NCBI GenBank assembly: GCA_944393175.1
Contig: CALXZH010000029.1
Location: 49,142-113,141 of the forward strand
DNA: 64,000 bases
Direction of reading: 5' to 3'
Source: an uncultured Alphaproteobacteria bacterium
GTDB lineage: Bacteria > Pseudomonadota > Alphaproteobacteria > RF32 > CAG-239
Position 1 is the stretch's first letter, and each line of letters starts with the position of its first letter. This document shows positions 45,898 through 55,253 of this stretch, piece by piece. Below the pieces are notes generated by a model. The model saw nothing but the letters and a program-made list of their open reading frames with translations, had not been told where the DNA came from and did no database searches. The position numbers were made by a program, and so were the translations under genes.

Positions 45898-46975
45898 TTT
45901 TTTCGGCCTTTCCTTTGATTTTGATGACAACGTGGTCTTCTTTGCGTCCCATTGAGCCGGTAAACAAAGGAACATCGCCACAAATAATGGTGACATCATC
46001 GTGAGGATACATATCTAAAGGCAAAAATGAGCCGGTATCCCATTTGGCAATTTCACCCAAGGTGACAATTTTTTCTTTTAAGATGGCTTGAAGTTCAACA
46101 TCGGTTTCCCAGAGCTGCTCTATCAAATGGTTTTCCCAGATGGCATCACGGCCGTAACGTTCGCCCATAAACATTTGCAACAATAAATCGCGAATCGGCT
46201 CTAATGTGGCATAAGGTATCATTAAATCTATCTTGCCGCCACGGTCTTCCATGTCTATTCTCAGGCGTGCAACAATAACGGCATTGGAAAGTCTTGAAAT
46301 TGTGGCAAAGCGGGGATTGGTTTCAAGTCTGTCATAACTAAAGGTGACTGATGTTATCGGGTCAAACGCCGTGGATAAGTCCGATAAAATCAATTCAATC
46401 ATATCTTTGACCAGATTGAGCTCTATGGTGGTGTAGGGGCGACCTTCTATACGCATGGCGGCCGTACCTCTGCGCCCACCGAGCAATACATCTACCATGG
46501 AATAAACCAAAGAAGAATCAACCGACATCAAACCGTAGTTGTCCCATTCTTCAGCCTTAAAAACACCAAGCAAAGTCGGCAAAGTCAGCGAATCTATGTA
46601 TTCGCCGAAACGCATGGATTCAATGCTGTCTAAAGATACTTCAACGTTGTCTTGCGTAAAATTACGTAATGATGTGGCCATCATACGAATTAAGCGGTCA
46701 AACACAATGTCTAACATCGGCAAACGTTCGTACGAAACCATTGAAGAGTTTAGAATTGCCTGCACGCCGGTTTTGAGTGTGTAGCCGTCTTCTCCTTTGT
46801 CGGGGGTATAGCCAAAAAGAGTATCTATTTCTTCTTGATTAAGAATTTTGGAATCCCCGTCACCGCCGGCATTTGAAGAGGCACCGTTGGTGCCACGAAC
46901 TTCAATTCTGTCGGTCCAGTCTTGCTGCTTTGCTTGCGGCGTGTTTTCGGTTTCCGTATTTTGTTCTTCTGCCAC
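45890..46975 (-). CDS. fliM: Flagellar motor switch protein FliM
   Basis: FliM is the middle C-ring protein that receives CheY-P and passes the signal to FliG and FliN. I chose GTG at 46975, with AGAGG nine bases upstream (361 residues); a TTG at 47008 has no ribosome site. The CheY-binding peptide LNQEEIDTLFG is at 45-55, after a low-complexity start. The CheC-like middle domain and the C-terminal SpoA domain (ILKEKIVTLGEIAKWDTGSF, CGDVPLFTGSMG) are intact. It begins one base past the fliL stop and overlaps the DUF6468 gene. Confidence 0.95.
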   Translation of the reverse strand: MAEEQNTETENTPQAKQQDWTDRIEVRGTNGASSNAGGDGDSKILNQEEIDTLFGYTPDKGEDGYTLKTGVQAILNSSMVSYERLPMLDIVFDRLIRMMATSLRNFTQDNVEVSLDSIESMRFGEYIDSLTLPTLLGVFKAEEWDNYGLMSVDSSLVYSMVDVLLGGRRGTAAMRIEGRPYTTIELNLVKDMIELILSDLSTAFDPITSVTFSYDRLETNPRFATISRLSNAVIVARLRIDMEDRGGKIDLMIPYATLEPIRDLLLQMFMGERYGRDAIWENHLIEQLWETDVELQAILKEKIVTLGEIAKWDTGSFLPLDMYPHDDVTIICGDVPLFTGSMGRKEDHVVIKIKGKAEKNG

Positions 46976-46976
46976 T

Positions 46977-47513
46977 TTAGTTTTCCTCTGTGTTTTTTTG
47001 TATGTCAAAAGTTTTGAAATTCAGGTTTGATACTTTTATCGGGTCGGTTAATAGGTTTATGCGGTACAATAATTCTCTTTTGAGATTGTATAAGCCGTTG
47101 GCTCCGCTGATTTCATCAGGGGTTAGTTCAACAATGTGGGCTAACAAAGTATCGTTTATTCGCGGGAGCATTCCCTCAATTGTTTTGATGTCTTCCAGCG
47201 AGGAAAGTTCAATGCTGATTTTGAGCTTAACCGTGGTTGAAATATTGTTGGAAGAACGCAAACTGGCACTCAATTCGGGCAAAGAATAAAAAACCGTAAT
47301 TTTTTGCTCGTTTTCACCCGAAGTGGTGGAAACAACATTATATTCGCCATTATAGGCGCTGGTGTCCTTTTTGCTAAAAACAATTATGAAACTCACCACC
47401 AAGCCAATGGCAATAACAGCCGGCAAAACATAAATTAAAATCTTTTTTTTGTTAAAAGGTTTTATTTGCTGCTCGGTTTCTGAGATTTCAGCGTCGTTAT
47501 CCTGAATAACCAT
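46977..47513 (-). CDS. fliL: Flagellar basal-body protein FliL
   Basis: FliL is a single-pass inner-membrane protein that surrounds and supports stators. About 178 residues: a short cytoplasmic tail, a membrane helix (ILIYVLPAVIAIGLVVSFIIVF) and a periplasmic stomatin-like domain (YNVVSTTSGE..., LRSSNNISTTVKLKISIEL, EELTPDEISG-like, LKRELLYRINLL). I prefer the ATG at 47513 (GGGGA five bases upstream); another ATG lies 12 bases before it. It is first in the minus-strand flagellar run. Confidence 0.88.
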   Translation of the reverse strand: MVIQDNDAEISETEQQIKPFNKKKILIYVLPAVIAIGLVVSFIIVFSKKDTSAYNGEYNVVSTTSGENEQKITVFYSLPELSASLRSSNNISTTVKLKISIELSSLEDIKTIEGMLPRINDTLLAHIVELTPDEISGANGLYNLKRELLYRINLLTDPIKVSNLNFKTFDIQKNTEEN

Positions 47514-47525
47514 ATTTTTCCCCAT

Positions 47526-47799
47526 TTCAAACTTTGGTCTTATTTTACAATATTAATTTTATTAATAAACACTAAAAAGCAACTTATTAAACGGATTTAG
47601 TCCATAATGAGATATTTTGTGCATTTTTTAACTAATAATTATTGAATAGGGGTGTATTTTTAATAAAAAATTCAGTGCTTTTGTGGCATTGTTACAAATA
47701 TGTTAAATTTATTTGCGGTCATTGGCTAATATCTGGTAATTGCTTGATGAATATGATAGTATATATTTATAAATTTTTGCTTGGAATAAGAGGCAGATA
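47526..47799. other. Divergent intergenic region between fliL and the pilin-like genes
   Basis: These 270 AT-rich bases should carry promoters for the flagellar run (minus) and the pilin-like genes (plus). No sigma54 -24/-12 pair or clear hairpin was found on inspection. Confidence 0.4.
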
Positions 47800-48507
47800 A
47801 TGTATATTTGGATGCTCTTGGCAACATTTATTACACTTTTGTATGCATTTAATCTTTCAACAAGAGAAGATATGCAAAACCTCTATACCGTGCCTCAAGC
47901 AGAATCGGTGGTGGCAAAAATTGTGACTCAGCATCGCGCCGCTGAAGAATATATCAGGGATCATCAACCGCCAAATAACGGGAATACAATTGTTTCTTAT
48001 TATCCGGGAGAGGTAAAAATTGATGATTTGGAATATTATTTACCTTACGGCTTTGACAGAGATGACGAATATACAACTTTAATTTATTGTTTGGATAGAA
48101 ATAGTAACAATTTGTCATCTGCCATTGCAGGGTGTCCGGGGACTACGGGAAGCTGTTGCAGCAATCCTGATGCCGTGACATATTTGGTTACGTTTGGATG
48201 TATTCCGACACGCTGGCGTAACCTTATTACCGGAAAACCCGATAATAATTTGTTGAAAGCTATTGATAGCGTTGTCGGCTTTGGTATGGATTTTGGATAT
48301 GCAACCGCATCTAATGGCCAATGGAATGCCAATGAAACCGTAAAGTCGACAATGATGATTAGAGGTAGAGAGACGACTTATACTTCCATTCCGCAGTATA
48401 TTATTTCTAATACTTTAAGCGGAGTTGGTAATAAATCTTTTAACAAAGTTTGCGTGAATAACGCTAATTGTCCTTACTGTTTAGTTTATATGACGCCGTA
48501 TATTTAA
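47800..48507 (+). CDS. Pilin-like membrane-anchored protein, partner of the giant prepilin
   Basis: This 235-residue protein starts with a hydrophobic helix at the very N-terminus (MYIWMLLATFITLLYAFNL) and then a soluble, Cys-containing domain (CPGTTGSCCSNP, CVNNANCPYC). It lacks a normal prepilin leader with Glu5. The motif EYYLPYGFDRDDE matches CEYLPYGFLDKDKE in the next protein, and the two genes are only 21 bases apart, so they are probably co-expressed and related. AAGAGG precedes the ATG. It may be a minor pilin or assembly partner. Confidence 0.65.
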   Translation: MYIWMLLATFITLLYAFNLSTREDMQNLYTVPQAESVVAKIVTQHRAAEEYIRDHQPPNNGNTIVSYYPGEVKIDDLEYYLPYGFDRDDEYTTLIYCLDRNSNNLSSAIAGCPGTTGSCCSNPDAVTYLVTFGCIPTRWRNLITGKPDNNLLKAIDSVVGFGMDFGYATASNGQWNANETVKSTMMIRGRETTYTSIPQYIISNTLSGVGNKSFNKVCVNNANCPYCLVYMTPYI

Positions 48508-48528
48508 TGGATTTGAGGAGAGACCATA

Positions 48529-51500
48529 ATGCAAAAAGTTAAAAAGTCAAAATTAAACGAATTAGGTAGTTTAATGATTGAGGCAATGGCGATGTTGGCA
48601 CTCATTTCCATGGTTACGCCGATTTTGTATAAAAAATCAGCCGAAAGAACAACGGAATTGCAAGATATTAATGCCGCCAGCGAAATCAGGTCATTGATTA
48701 AATCTTTAGACGATTATGTTAGTGATCACTATAATGACATTTTGCAAGGTAAAACTGTTACTCAGAACTGTAAAACCGCATCGGTTAACTTTAGTGATAT
48801 GAAAGAAACTACGACAGCCTCTACGCAAAAGAAAACAATTAATATTAACCACTTTTGCGAATATTTGCCTTATGGCTTTTTGGATAAAGATAAAGAAGCT
48901 CAATCAACCAAAACTTTTAGCAAAAACTATAAAGTTGTCTTTAAAAAAGTTGACGGTGGTAACGGTAGAAAAAGAGTAATTACGGCTTTCTTGATTACGG
49001 AACCTAGTGATGGCGGAACATTTCCTAAATTAAGAGCTTCTCGCATAGCATCAATGATTGGCAGTAACGGCGGTTATTTGAATGTGTCGGGAGGAACTGC
49101 CTCGGCAATGGGTACGCAAGGTATTTGGAGCGTGGATAATATTGCTACGGATTTAGGGGTGGCAGCAAATACGGTTAAAGACGGTGCGATTATTGCCTCT
49201 TCCGTGCAAGGTATTGCCTCTCAGGGCGGGGTGGATAACGATGAAGTCTTGTATCGTAAATATAGAACGAACCGCGCCCTTAATACAATGGAAACCGATT
49301 TGCTGATGGGAACCAGTGAAGCCTTGGGAAATAATATCACACGCGTAAATCAGATGATTATTGCGGCAGGAAGACCGGCAAATTTTGCTGAAAAGGCAAA
49401 CGATGCAGAATCTGCACTTTATATTAAAAATGGTGGGGCTACGATTAAAAGCGGAATTAAAGCAGCAGATGGACAGTTTGTCGTTGATAATCTTGGTAAT
49501 ACAAAGGCAGTTAGTTTTCTTGCCGGAAACTTTTCGGCAAAGCAAGATTTGTTGCAGTTGGGAGATGGTGCTTCAGGATTAAATGCTACAAATTCAGGAT
49601 TTACGTTGAAGTATAACAACACAGGAACTTGGGATGCTACTACAGGTTTAGATAGTGCTCCGATTAATCTTAATTCTGATACAAAAATTGATGGTAATTT
49701 GCATGTCACAAAAAATGCATATGTTGGAAAAGATTTACGCGTGGGTGGTACCATTAATTCAGATAAATTGCATGCCAGAACTCAATTAACGGTTGGTGGA
49801 ACACCCGAGGATCCTTCATATTTAAAGGTAGCATCAGATGGTGCGTTGTTTAAACAGTCTAAATTTGTTGTTGGAGGATCAACTGTAGACGATGCTAATG
49901 CACGGTTGTATATTGATGCAAATAACACTACGTTAAGATCTTTGACTACAACAGGTACAACGGGTAATCTTACTTTAGAAGGTGGAGCTTCGGCAACACT
50001 GCAGACAACGGCTGATGCCGGAATAGTTACAATTAAATCTGGTACGGGTGGTACAGTTGTTGATTCCGGGGGACAAATTACAATTGCCGGGGAGGATACT
50101 TCTACTACTTCATCTGGAAATGCTCCTGCGGTAGTGAATGCATCTGTGAAGATAAATGGAAGTATGATGAGTTTTTATAGAACTGCCAACGAAATCGAAT
50201 CACTTGTTAATTCATTTATTATTTCATCTAGTGCGGCACCGGCTTCTCCTTATCTTAATGTGGATCCGAGTACCGGCAAGAAGGTGTCAATTGCAGGTAT
50301 GAATTTAGATGTTAGTGGTCTTGATGGTGACGGCAATGTAAGTAATGTACTTACCGTTGATGCAACGGAAGGAGATGCTTCTTTTGGTAAGGCCACTCTA
50401 ACAGGCGATTTGTCCGTAGTTAGTGGTGCGTATAGTTATAAAGATTCTTTTGATAAAGATGTAAATGTGGGGGCTGTAAATTTATTTCAGGTAAATTCTA
50501 TACAACATCAAGATGGAGAAACAGCAAATCCGGCAACGGTTGTTGTTAATCAGGATTATTTAAAAGTTAATAATATGGCTGATAGCTCACGAATTTTAAC
50601 AGTAGATGTTAAAGGTAAAACAACAAGTGATGCTAATAAAGGAAGTGTTTATATCCGTAAAGGTGTGTTGGAATTAGAGGCTAATCCTGCAGCAGTTACT
50701 TCTGAACAGGATGGCACTACTTATTCTAATCAAGGCTATGTAAAAGCGGATAGGTTTGTGGCGAATAAAGCTTTGGAAAGTGAGGCAATAGCTAGACCTA
50801 TGGATTTTGGTACGTTGACTACAGGGGGATATGATAAGTATCAGGTGAATCCGGCTTATACCTCAGTGATGCACGATATTAAGCTGACAACGCGCGGTGG
50901 GGCTCGTTTGAGTGATATTTTGCCGGATTTCATCAATAAAGGAATTTATATTGTTGATAATACTTATAAAGAATCGGCTGTTAGCTCTTGGAATACATCA
51001 GGATTTAATCCTAAGCCTGCTACTGCTTATGATGATTGTGAGGCTGACGCTGCTTGTGTGGCCAGTCCGTGGATGGGCTTTGTGCCGACGCCAACCTGTC
51101 CTCCGGGGTATATGAAAGTGATTACTTTAACTCCGGCGACTTTTTCCATGGCGCAAGCCGGTGTTCCGGGGCCTTTACCCTCAGGACCAGGTGCCAAAAA
51201 AAATGTGGATTTGATTATTGACTATAATGTGCGTGATCCAAACGAATATGTTGACGGATATACGGGAACTGCACATTATAATAAATCCACTTATGTTACG
51301 ACCGCGCCGACGCCGTTGTATTTCCAAAAAAATACGTGGTTGAGAAGTATGGTTATACCTTATTCAAAAAAAGACGGTGACGAAACGGACCTTGCTGCTT
51401 TTAAGGGATGGAGTGCTGTTATGGGATTTGTTTATCCATATAATTACTATCAAAAATACATAACTTTATTGGGGCTAACGCCGACTGGTGCCGATGCCTC

Positions 51501-51720
51501 AACCGTGATTTGGAATCTGTTTCCGGTGTATAACCAAACCTTGGAAGGGTATGCTACGGTGTATTGCTATTTTAACCGAAGCGAGACAGCTTTTGGGGAT
51601 ACATTGGTTGATAAAACTTATGATCAGCTAGGTAGCTTTAGAAAGCCTAATGTGAAATCAAATGATGATTATGTTAAACGTTTGAATGATCCGACCTTGG
51701 GTTATTTTGATCCGTGGTAA
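48529..51720 (+). CDS. Giant type IV prepilin-like adhesin (PilV/shufflon-like), 1063 residues
   Basis: The N-terminus has a class III prepilin leader: ELG before SLMIE, cleaved after Gly13 with Glu at mature position 5, followed by a hydrophobic helix (AMAMLALISMVTPILYK). The next 200 residues resemble the N-terminal part of PilV-type pilus-tip adhesins (IASMIGSNGGYLNVSG, GTQGIWSVD). The middle, about 300-770, looks like a phage tail fibre with repeated beta units (KIDGNLHVTKNAYVGKDLRV, LDVSGLDGDGNVSNVLTVDA). A C-terminal domain with CPPGYMKVITLTPA and the aromatic-rich segment follows. GAGGAG precedes the ATG. It is probably a pilus-tip adhesin. No invertase gene or inverted repeat is seen. 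Confidence 0.72.
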   Translation: MQKVKKSKLNELGSLMIEAMAMLALISMVTPILYKKSAERTTELQDINAASEIRSLIKSLDDYVSDHYNDILQGKTVTQNCKTASVNFSDMKETTTASTQKKTININHFCEYLPYGFLDKDKEAQSTKTFSKNYKVVFKKVDGGNGRKRVITAFLITEPSDGGTFPKLRASRIASMIGSNGGYLNVSGGTASAMGTQGIWSVDNIATDLGVAANTVKDGAIIASSVQGIASQGGVDNDEVLYRKYRTNRALNTMETDLLMGTSEALGNNITRVNQMIIAAGRPANFAEKANDAESALYIKNGGATIKSGIKAADGQFVVDNLGNTKAVSFLAGNFSAKQDLLQLGDGASGLNATNSGFTLKYNNTGTWDATTGLDSAPINLNSDTKIDGNLHVTKNAYVGKDLRVGGTINSDKLHARTQLTVGGTPEDPSYLKVASDGALFKQSKFVVGGSTVDDANARLYIDANNTTLRSLTTTGTTGNLTLEGGASATLQTTADAGIVTIKSGTGGTVVDSGGQITIAGEDTSTTSSGNAPAVVNASVKINGSMMSFYRTANEIESLVNSFIISSSAAPASPYLNVDPSTGKKVSIAGMNLDVSGLDGDGNVSNVLTVDATEGDASFGKATLTGDLSVVSGAYSYKDSFDKDVNVGAVNLFQVNSIQHQDGETANPATVVVNQDYLKVNNMADSSRILTVDVKGKTTSDANKGSVYIRKGVLELEANPAAVTSEQDGTTYSNQGYVKADRFVANKALESEAIARPMDFGTLTTGGYDKYQVNPAYTSVMHDIKLTTRGGARLSDILPDFINKGIYIVDNTYKESAVSSWNTSGFNPKPATAYDDCEADAACVASPWMGFVPTPTCPPGYMKVITLTPATFSMAQAGVPGPLPSGPGAKKNVDLIIDYNVRDPNEYVDGYTGTAHYNKSTYVTTAPTPLYFQKNTWLRSMVIPYSKKDGDETDLAAFKGWSAVMGFVYPYNYYQKYITLLGLTPTGADASTVIWNLFPVYNQTLEGYATVYCYFNRSETAFGDTLVDKTYDQLGSFRKPNVKSNDDYVKRLNDPTLGYFDPW

Positions 51721-51728
51721 GGTTGATG

Positions 51729-51756
51729 ACGCCCCGTGATTGCGGGGCGTTTTGTT
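51729..51756 (+). terminator. Terminator of the pilin-like pair
   Basis: ACGCCCCG pairs with CGGGGCGT across TGATTG, followed by TTTGTTG. Confidence 0.8.
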
Positions 51757-51831
51757 GTGTAAAGAATAGAAATTTTGAAGAAATATTTGAAAAACTCCTG
51801 TATAGTACTTTATAAATTAGGAGAAATGATT

Positions 51832-52590
51832 ATGAATACAAAATTTGGCGTGATGTGTGCTTGGTTGTGCGGTAGTATGATGGTGCAAAATGCTTGGGCT
51901 CAGGCTACTTATTTTGACGGCAGTGCAGAGGGCGTGCAATCTTTTCAGCAAGATGAAGATTCTTGGCGGCGGCAAAAACCTAAAAAAAGCACAATCTTAC
52001 AGGCAGTGCAGGATTCTATCGGACAGGCGGCTCTTGCAAATATTACCGATGCCGAACAAGTTTTTTGCTACCAAATCGCCAGCAGACCCCATAACTATAA
52101 CGGCTATACCATTAACGGTATGGTTATTACCGGATTTTGCGGCGTGGTCTCTCCGGCTTTGCAGCAAACCATTAAAGAACAATTCTTTTCAACCGAAGAT
52201 AATATTGATTTTATTAATACGGAAAGGTGTATTATAAAACCAAAACTTATGATTCGTTGGGTTAGAGGCGTCGATGCTACAGATATGTTGATTTCGGCTC
52301 CTTGCTATTCATATTCAATCTTTTATGGCGGAAAAGTTAAAACTTTTAATTTTAAGCCCGGGTCGGAATTGATTGATACAATGGTGGCATCATTTAAGGA
52401 TATTACAGTGCCGTTTGTGTCGCCGGCCTTGCTTAATCAGTTGTTGCCGGTCGGCGTGCCTCAGACTAAGGCACAAAAAGAAATTGTGAAACAACAGACC
52501 GGCCCTATCAGAAATTGGGAAAAACCAACGCAAACCCAAACACAACCTAAAAAATCCGGCGGTTGGAATAACCTAAAATTCGGAAAATAG
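51832..52590 (+). CDS. Unknown secreted protein following the pilin-like genes
   Basis: I chose the ATG at 51832 because AGGAG lies eight bases upstream (252 residues). The signal peptide runs to about residue 24 (WLCGSMMVQNAWA). The mature protein has four cysteines (VFCYQIASRP, GFCGVVSPAL, ERCIIKP, APCYSYS) and a Pro/Lys/Gln-rich C-terminus (KPTQTQTQPKKSGGW). No family recognised. Its position after the pilin pair makes a pilus or periplasmic role possible, but a terminator between them argues for separate transcription. Confidence 0.7.
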   Translation: MNTKFGVMCAWLCGSMMVQNAWAQATYFDGSAEGVQSFQQDEDSWRRQKPKKSTILQAVQDSIGQAALANITDAEQVFCYQIASRPHNYNGYTINGMVITGFCGVVSPALQQTIKEQFFSTEDNIDFINTERCIIKPKLMIRWVRGVDATDMLISAPCYSYSIFYGGKVKTFNFKPGSELIDTMVASFKDITVPFVSPALLNQLLPVGVPQTKAQKEIVKQQTGPIRNWEKPTQTQTQPKKSGGWNNLKFGK

Positions 52591-52591
52591 G

Positions 52592-53644
52592 CTAAGGCAA
52601 ATAAACAGTTTGGTTAAAAACATTTTCTAAGAAAAACAGCGAAATAAAACAAATTATCGCGGAAATTACGGGGGTGGTTATCCACCCCAAGGAGACTTTG
52701 CCCAAAATATCCCAACGCATATTATGACCGCCTTTGGCCAAACCTATGCCCATAACGGCTCCGATAACGGCTTGCGAGCTTGAAACCGGAACTAAGGGGA
52801 GAGCAGGCAGGTTATGCTGTTGTAAAATTTGTTCTAATCCCTGTGAGGCAAATAAAAATAAGACTATTGATTGCGAAACAACAACAATCCATGCCGTAAT
52901 CGGGGTCATAACCATTATTTTTTTGCCGATGACGCGCATTACTTTATGCGAACGCGTGAATATTCCGACACTGATGGCTAGTCCGCCGATGAGAAATAAA
53001 AGCTGTGTCCCGCTTAGCGAAAAATTATGCCAGCTGACATTTTGCAGCGGGTTGGCATCAACAAATACGCCCATGACATTGCCAATGTTGTTTGAGCCTA
53101 AAGCATAAGCTCCGAATGCTCCGGTCAATATTAAGCCGATACGGGTATAGCTATCAAGCCTTAGTAAATGTATTTTGGCATGCTTGAGCAGATAGCGGGT
53201 GAGAATGTAAAGCAATATTGCTATTATTCCTGCCAGAAGAGGACAGAGAATCCATGTGCTGATGATTTTGGATAAAATGGTATAATCTGTCGGTTTGTTG
53301 CTGTATATGTTCCAGCCAATAATGGCGCCTACTATCGACTGCGAGGTGGATACCGGTATGGAACTGTTGACCATCCAATATACGGTTACCGCTGCCGAAA
53401 AAGCACACATAAAGGCTCCGGCAAGCGCATTTACCGCGCCTAATTCTACTAGGGTTTTACTGGCGCCGCTTCCTGAACATACGGCTCCTAAAATGACAAA
53501 AATTGAAGCAATGATTGCGGCCGTTTTGAAGCGCACCATCTTGGTGCCAACCGCCGTGCCAAATATGTTGGCGGCATCATTGGCTCCTAATGACCAGCCC
53601 AAAAATAAGCCACTGCTTAAAAATACAAAAAACATATAGTCCAT
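52592..53644 (-). CDS. PiT-family inorganic phosphate transporter
   Basis: This 350-residue inner-membrane carrier shows the PiT signature twice: GANDAANIFGTAVGTK near residue 20, and GSNNIGNVMGVF near 200, with PVSTSQSIVGAIIG and PVSSSQAVIGAVMGIG at the matching halves. About ten membrane helices. It takes up phosphate with H+ or Na+. It starts one base after the DUF47 gene, the common Pit-accessory arrangement, so the two are coupled. The last gene of that pair; its end nearly touches the convergent secreted-protein gene. Confidence 0.92.
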   Translation of the reverse strand: MDYMFFVFLSSGLFLGWSLGANDAANIFGTAVGTKMVRFKTAAIIASIFVILGAVCSGSGASKTLVELGAVNALAGAFMCAFSAAVTVYWMVNSSIPVSTSQSIVGAIIGWNIYSNKPTDYTILSKIISTWILCPLLAGIIAILLYILTRYLLKHAKIHLLRLDSYTRIGLILTGAFGAYALGSNNIGNVMGVFVDANPLQNVSWHNFSLSGTQLLFLIGGLAISVGIFTRSHKVMRVIGKKIMVMTPITAWIVVVSQSIVLFLFASQGLEQILQQHNLPALPLVPVSSSQAVIGAVMGIGLAKGGHNMRWDILGKVSLGWITTPVISAIICFISLFFLENVFNQTVYLP

Positions 53645-53645
53645 G

Positions 53646-54305
53646 TTAAATGTCTCTTTTGATGGTAAAAATTAGTAACTCATCAATGCAATCTTCGGCA
53701 ATGTCGGCAATGTCGGCAACTTCGGTAATCAGATTGCTTAATTGTAATTTGTTGGCTAACGGCAAATCCGAATCAAAAATTGCTTCTTTCATATGTCCGG
53801 AGGAAAGATCCGTTTCATGCTCTATAAAATATACTTTTTGTGAGTAATCTCTTACCGAACTTATGTCGCGGAAAAATGCTCGTGACGCAATGGCCGTGTT
53901 TTCACAACAATCGGTTACCTGATCACACAGCTCCAGCATTCGCATGTGATATTCCGCCGGAAAATCAGGCCTTTCTATATAAAAACGATAGGCTACCTCA
54001 TCAAACTTGTTGATGATTTTATCTAAGTTTTCAACCAGATTTAGAACATCGGCTCGCAAATCAGGAATTAGATTATGTTCATAAAGCCTACTTTCTATGT
54101 CGCGACGAATAGAATCCGCGTCATGCTCAATTTGTTTGATTTGTTTATTGAGCTTTTTATATTCGTGACTGCGTTGTTCGTTAAGATAAACGCGAATTGC
54201 TTTTTTAAATGTCATGGCGACATCTATAATCTTATCGTGAAATATGTCTATTTTGCTTTCCAGCGATTTGGTCTTGGAAAACAAGGAAATTTTAACATGA
54301 AACAT
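53646..54305 (-). CDS. DUF47 (PhoU-like) partner of the phosphate transporter
   Basis: This 219-residue all-helical PhoU-like protein has the DUF47/TIGR00153 pattern: FSKTKSLESKIDIFHDKIID, an early helix with KLNKQIKQIEHDADSIRRD, LDKIINKFDEVAYRFYIERP, YFIEHETDLSSGHMKEAIF, and DIADIAEDCIDELL at the C-terminus. Paired histidines and acidic residues may bind metal. It is thought to modulate the adjacent PiT carrier, whose gene starts one base downstream. GGAAAGAG lies upstream of the ATG. Confidence 0.9.
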   Translation of the reverse strand: MFHVKISLFSKTKSLESKIDIFHDKIIDVAMTFKKAIRVYLNEQRSHEYKKLNKQIKQIEHDADSIRRDIESRLYEHNLIPDLRADVLNLVENLDKIINKFDEVAYRFYIERPDFPAEYHMRMLELCDQVTDCCENTAIASRAFFRDISSVRDYSQKVYFIEHETDLSSGHMKEAIFDSDLPLANKLQLSNLITEVADIADIAEDCIDELLIFTIKRDI

Positions 54306-54486
54306 TTTAGGCTCTTTCCGTATGCATTATTTTTGTTTTCAGTATACTCCTTAATTTATGAATAAATGATTTAGCTTTTTATATTATCTTGCGAATAAAT
54401 AGTTATATTTTGCTTGTAAATATTTTGAGGATTGAGTAGATTATATCTGTTTTAATTATAATTCAAAACTTAAGGATACCAATATT

Positions 54487-55203
54487 ATGAACAAGTTGAA
54501 TTCAATTTATGTATCTCTTCTGGCTCTTGTTGTGGCCATTGCCTCTGCAGTAATGTGCTTCTTGAATTGCCAGAATTCTAAGAGTGTTAATGTAGAACAA
54601 ACTTTGCTCGATAATCCTGAGATTATTGTCAAAGCTATGCAAAAATATGAAGAAAATCTGCGTGAACAAGCTTTGGCCGGTGCTCAAAAATTAATCGAAG
54701 ATAATCTGGATGCAATCAATAATGACGCTGCAACTCCTTTTGTTGGTGCTGCTGATGCTCAAAAAGTTGTTGTTGAGTTTTATGATTATTCTTGCGGATA
54801 TTGCCACAGATTGTTCCCTGAACTCAAAAATGTTATGGCCGGTAATACAGACGTTAAGTATGTTTTCAAACCGTTGACTTTCGTTTCTCCGATTTCTGAA
54901 TATGCTGCTCGTGCTGCTTTTGCTGCAAACAAACAAGGCAAATTTATCGAAGTTCACAATGCTATGTTTGAATTCGGCGGACAATTAACCGAAGCTGCAA
55001 TCGATGAAATCGCTATGCAACAAGGTTTGGATATGGCAAAATTCAAAGCTGATATGAATTCGCAAGAAGTCAGTGATGAATTAGCCGCTGTTAGTGATTT
55101 GGCTAACAAAATCCAAATCAACGGTGTTCCTGCTTTGATTATTAACGGTAAAATGGTTCAAACTTTGGACGGAGCCGTTATTTTGGAAAATTTAAACAAG
55201 TAA
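54487..55203 (+). CDS. DsbA-family thiol:disulfide oxidoreductase
   Basis: This 238-residue periplasmic thioredoxin-fold protein has an N-terminal hydrophobic anchor (IYVSLLALVVAIASAVMCF), a helical segment with DNPEIIVKAMQKYEEN (typical of the DsbA/BdbD/Com1 group) and the active site CGYC (Cys103, Cys106) in VEFYDYSCGYCHRLFP. The cis-Pro loop is GVPALII. It probably oxidises or isomerises cysteines in exported proteins, which fits the several Cys-rich secreted proteins in this window. AAGGA precedes the ATG. Confidence 0.92.
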   Translation: MNKLNSIYVSLLALVVAIASAVMCFLNCQNSKSVNVEQTLLDNPEIIVKAMQKYEENLREQALAGAQKLIEDNLDAINNDAATPFVGAADAQKVVVEFYDYSCGYCHRLFPELKNVMAGNTDVKYVFKPLTFVSPISEYAARAAFAANKQGKFIEVHNAMFEFGGQLTEAAIDEIAMQQGLDMAKFKADMNSQEVSDELAAVSDLANKIQINGVPALIINGKMVQTLDGAVILENLNK

Positions 55204-55220
55204 TTGTTTAATCTTAAAAA

Positions 55221-55248
55221 AAAGGAGTTCGATGGAACTCCTTTTTTT
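55221..55248. terminator. Bidirectional terminator between the DsbA-like gene and ispA
   Basis: AAAGGAGTTC pairs with GAACTCCTTT across GATG, with A/T runs on both sides. Confidence 0.9.
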
Positions 55249-55253
55249 GTATC

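Noticed and set aside
47526..47799. Sigma54 promoter before the flagellar run
   Set aside because: TGGC and TGC elements occur, but not with the required -24/-12 spacing.
48529..51720. Shufflon with invertible 3' segments
   Set aside because: The N-terminus is PilV-like, but no site-specific recombinase gene or repeated inverted crossover sites were seen nearby.
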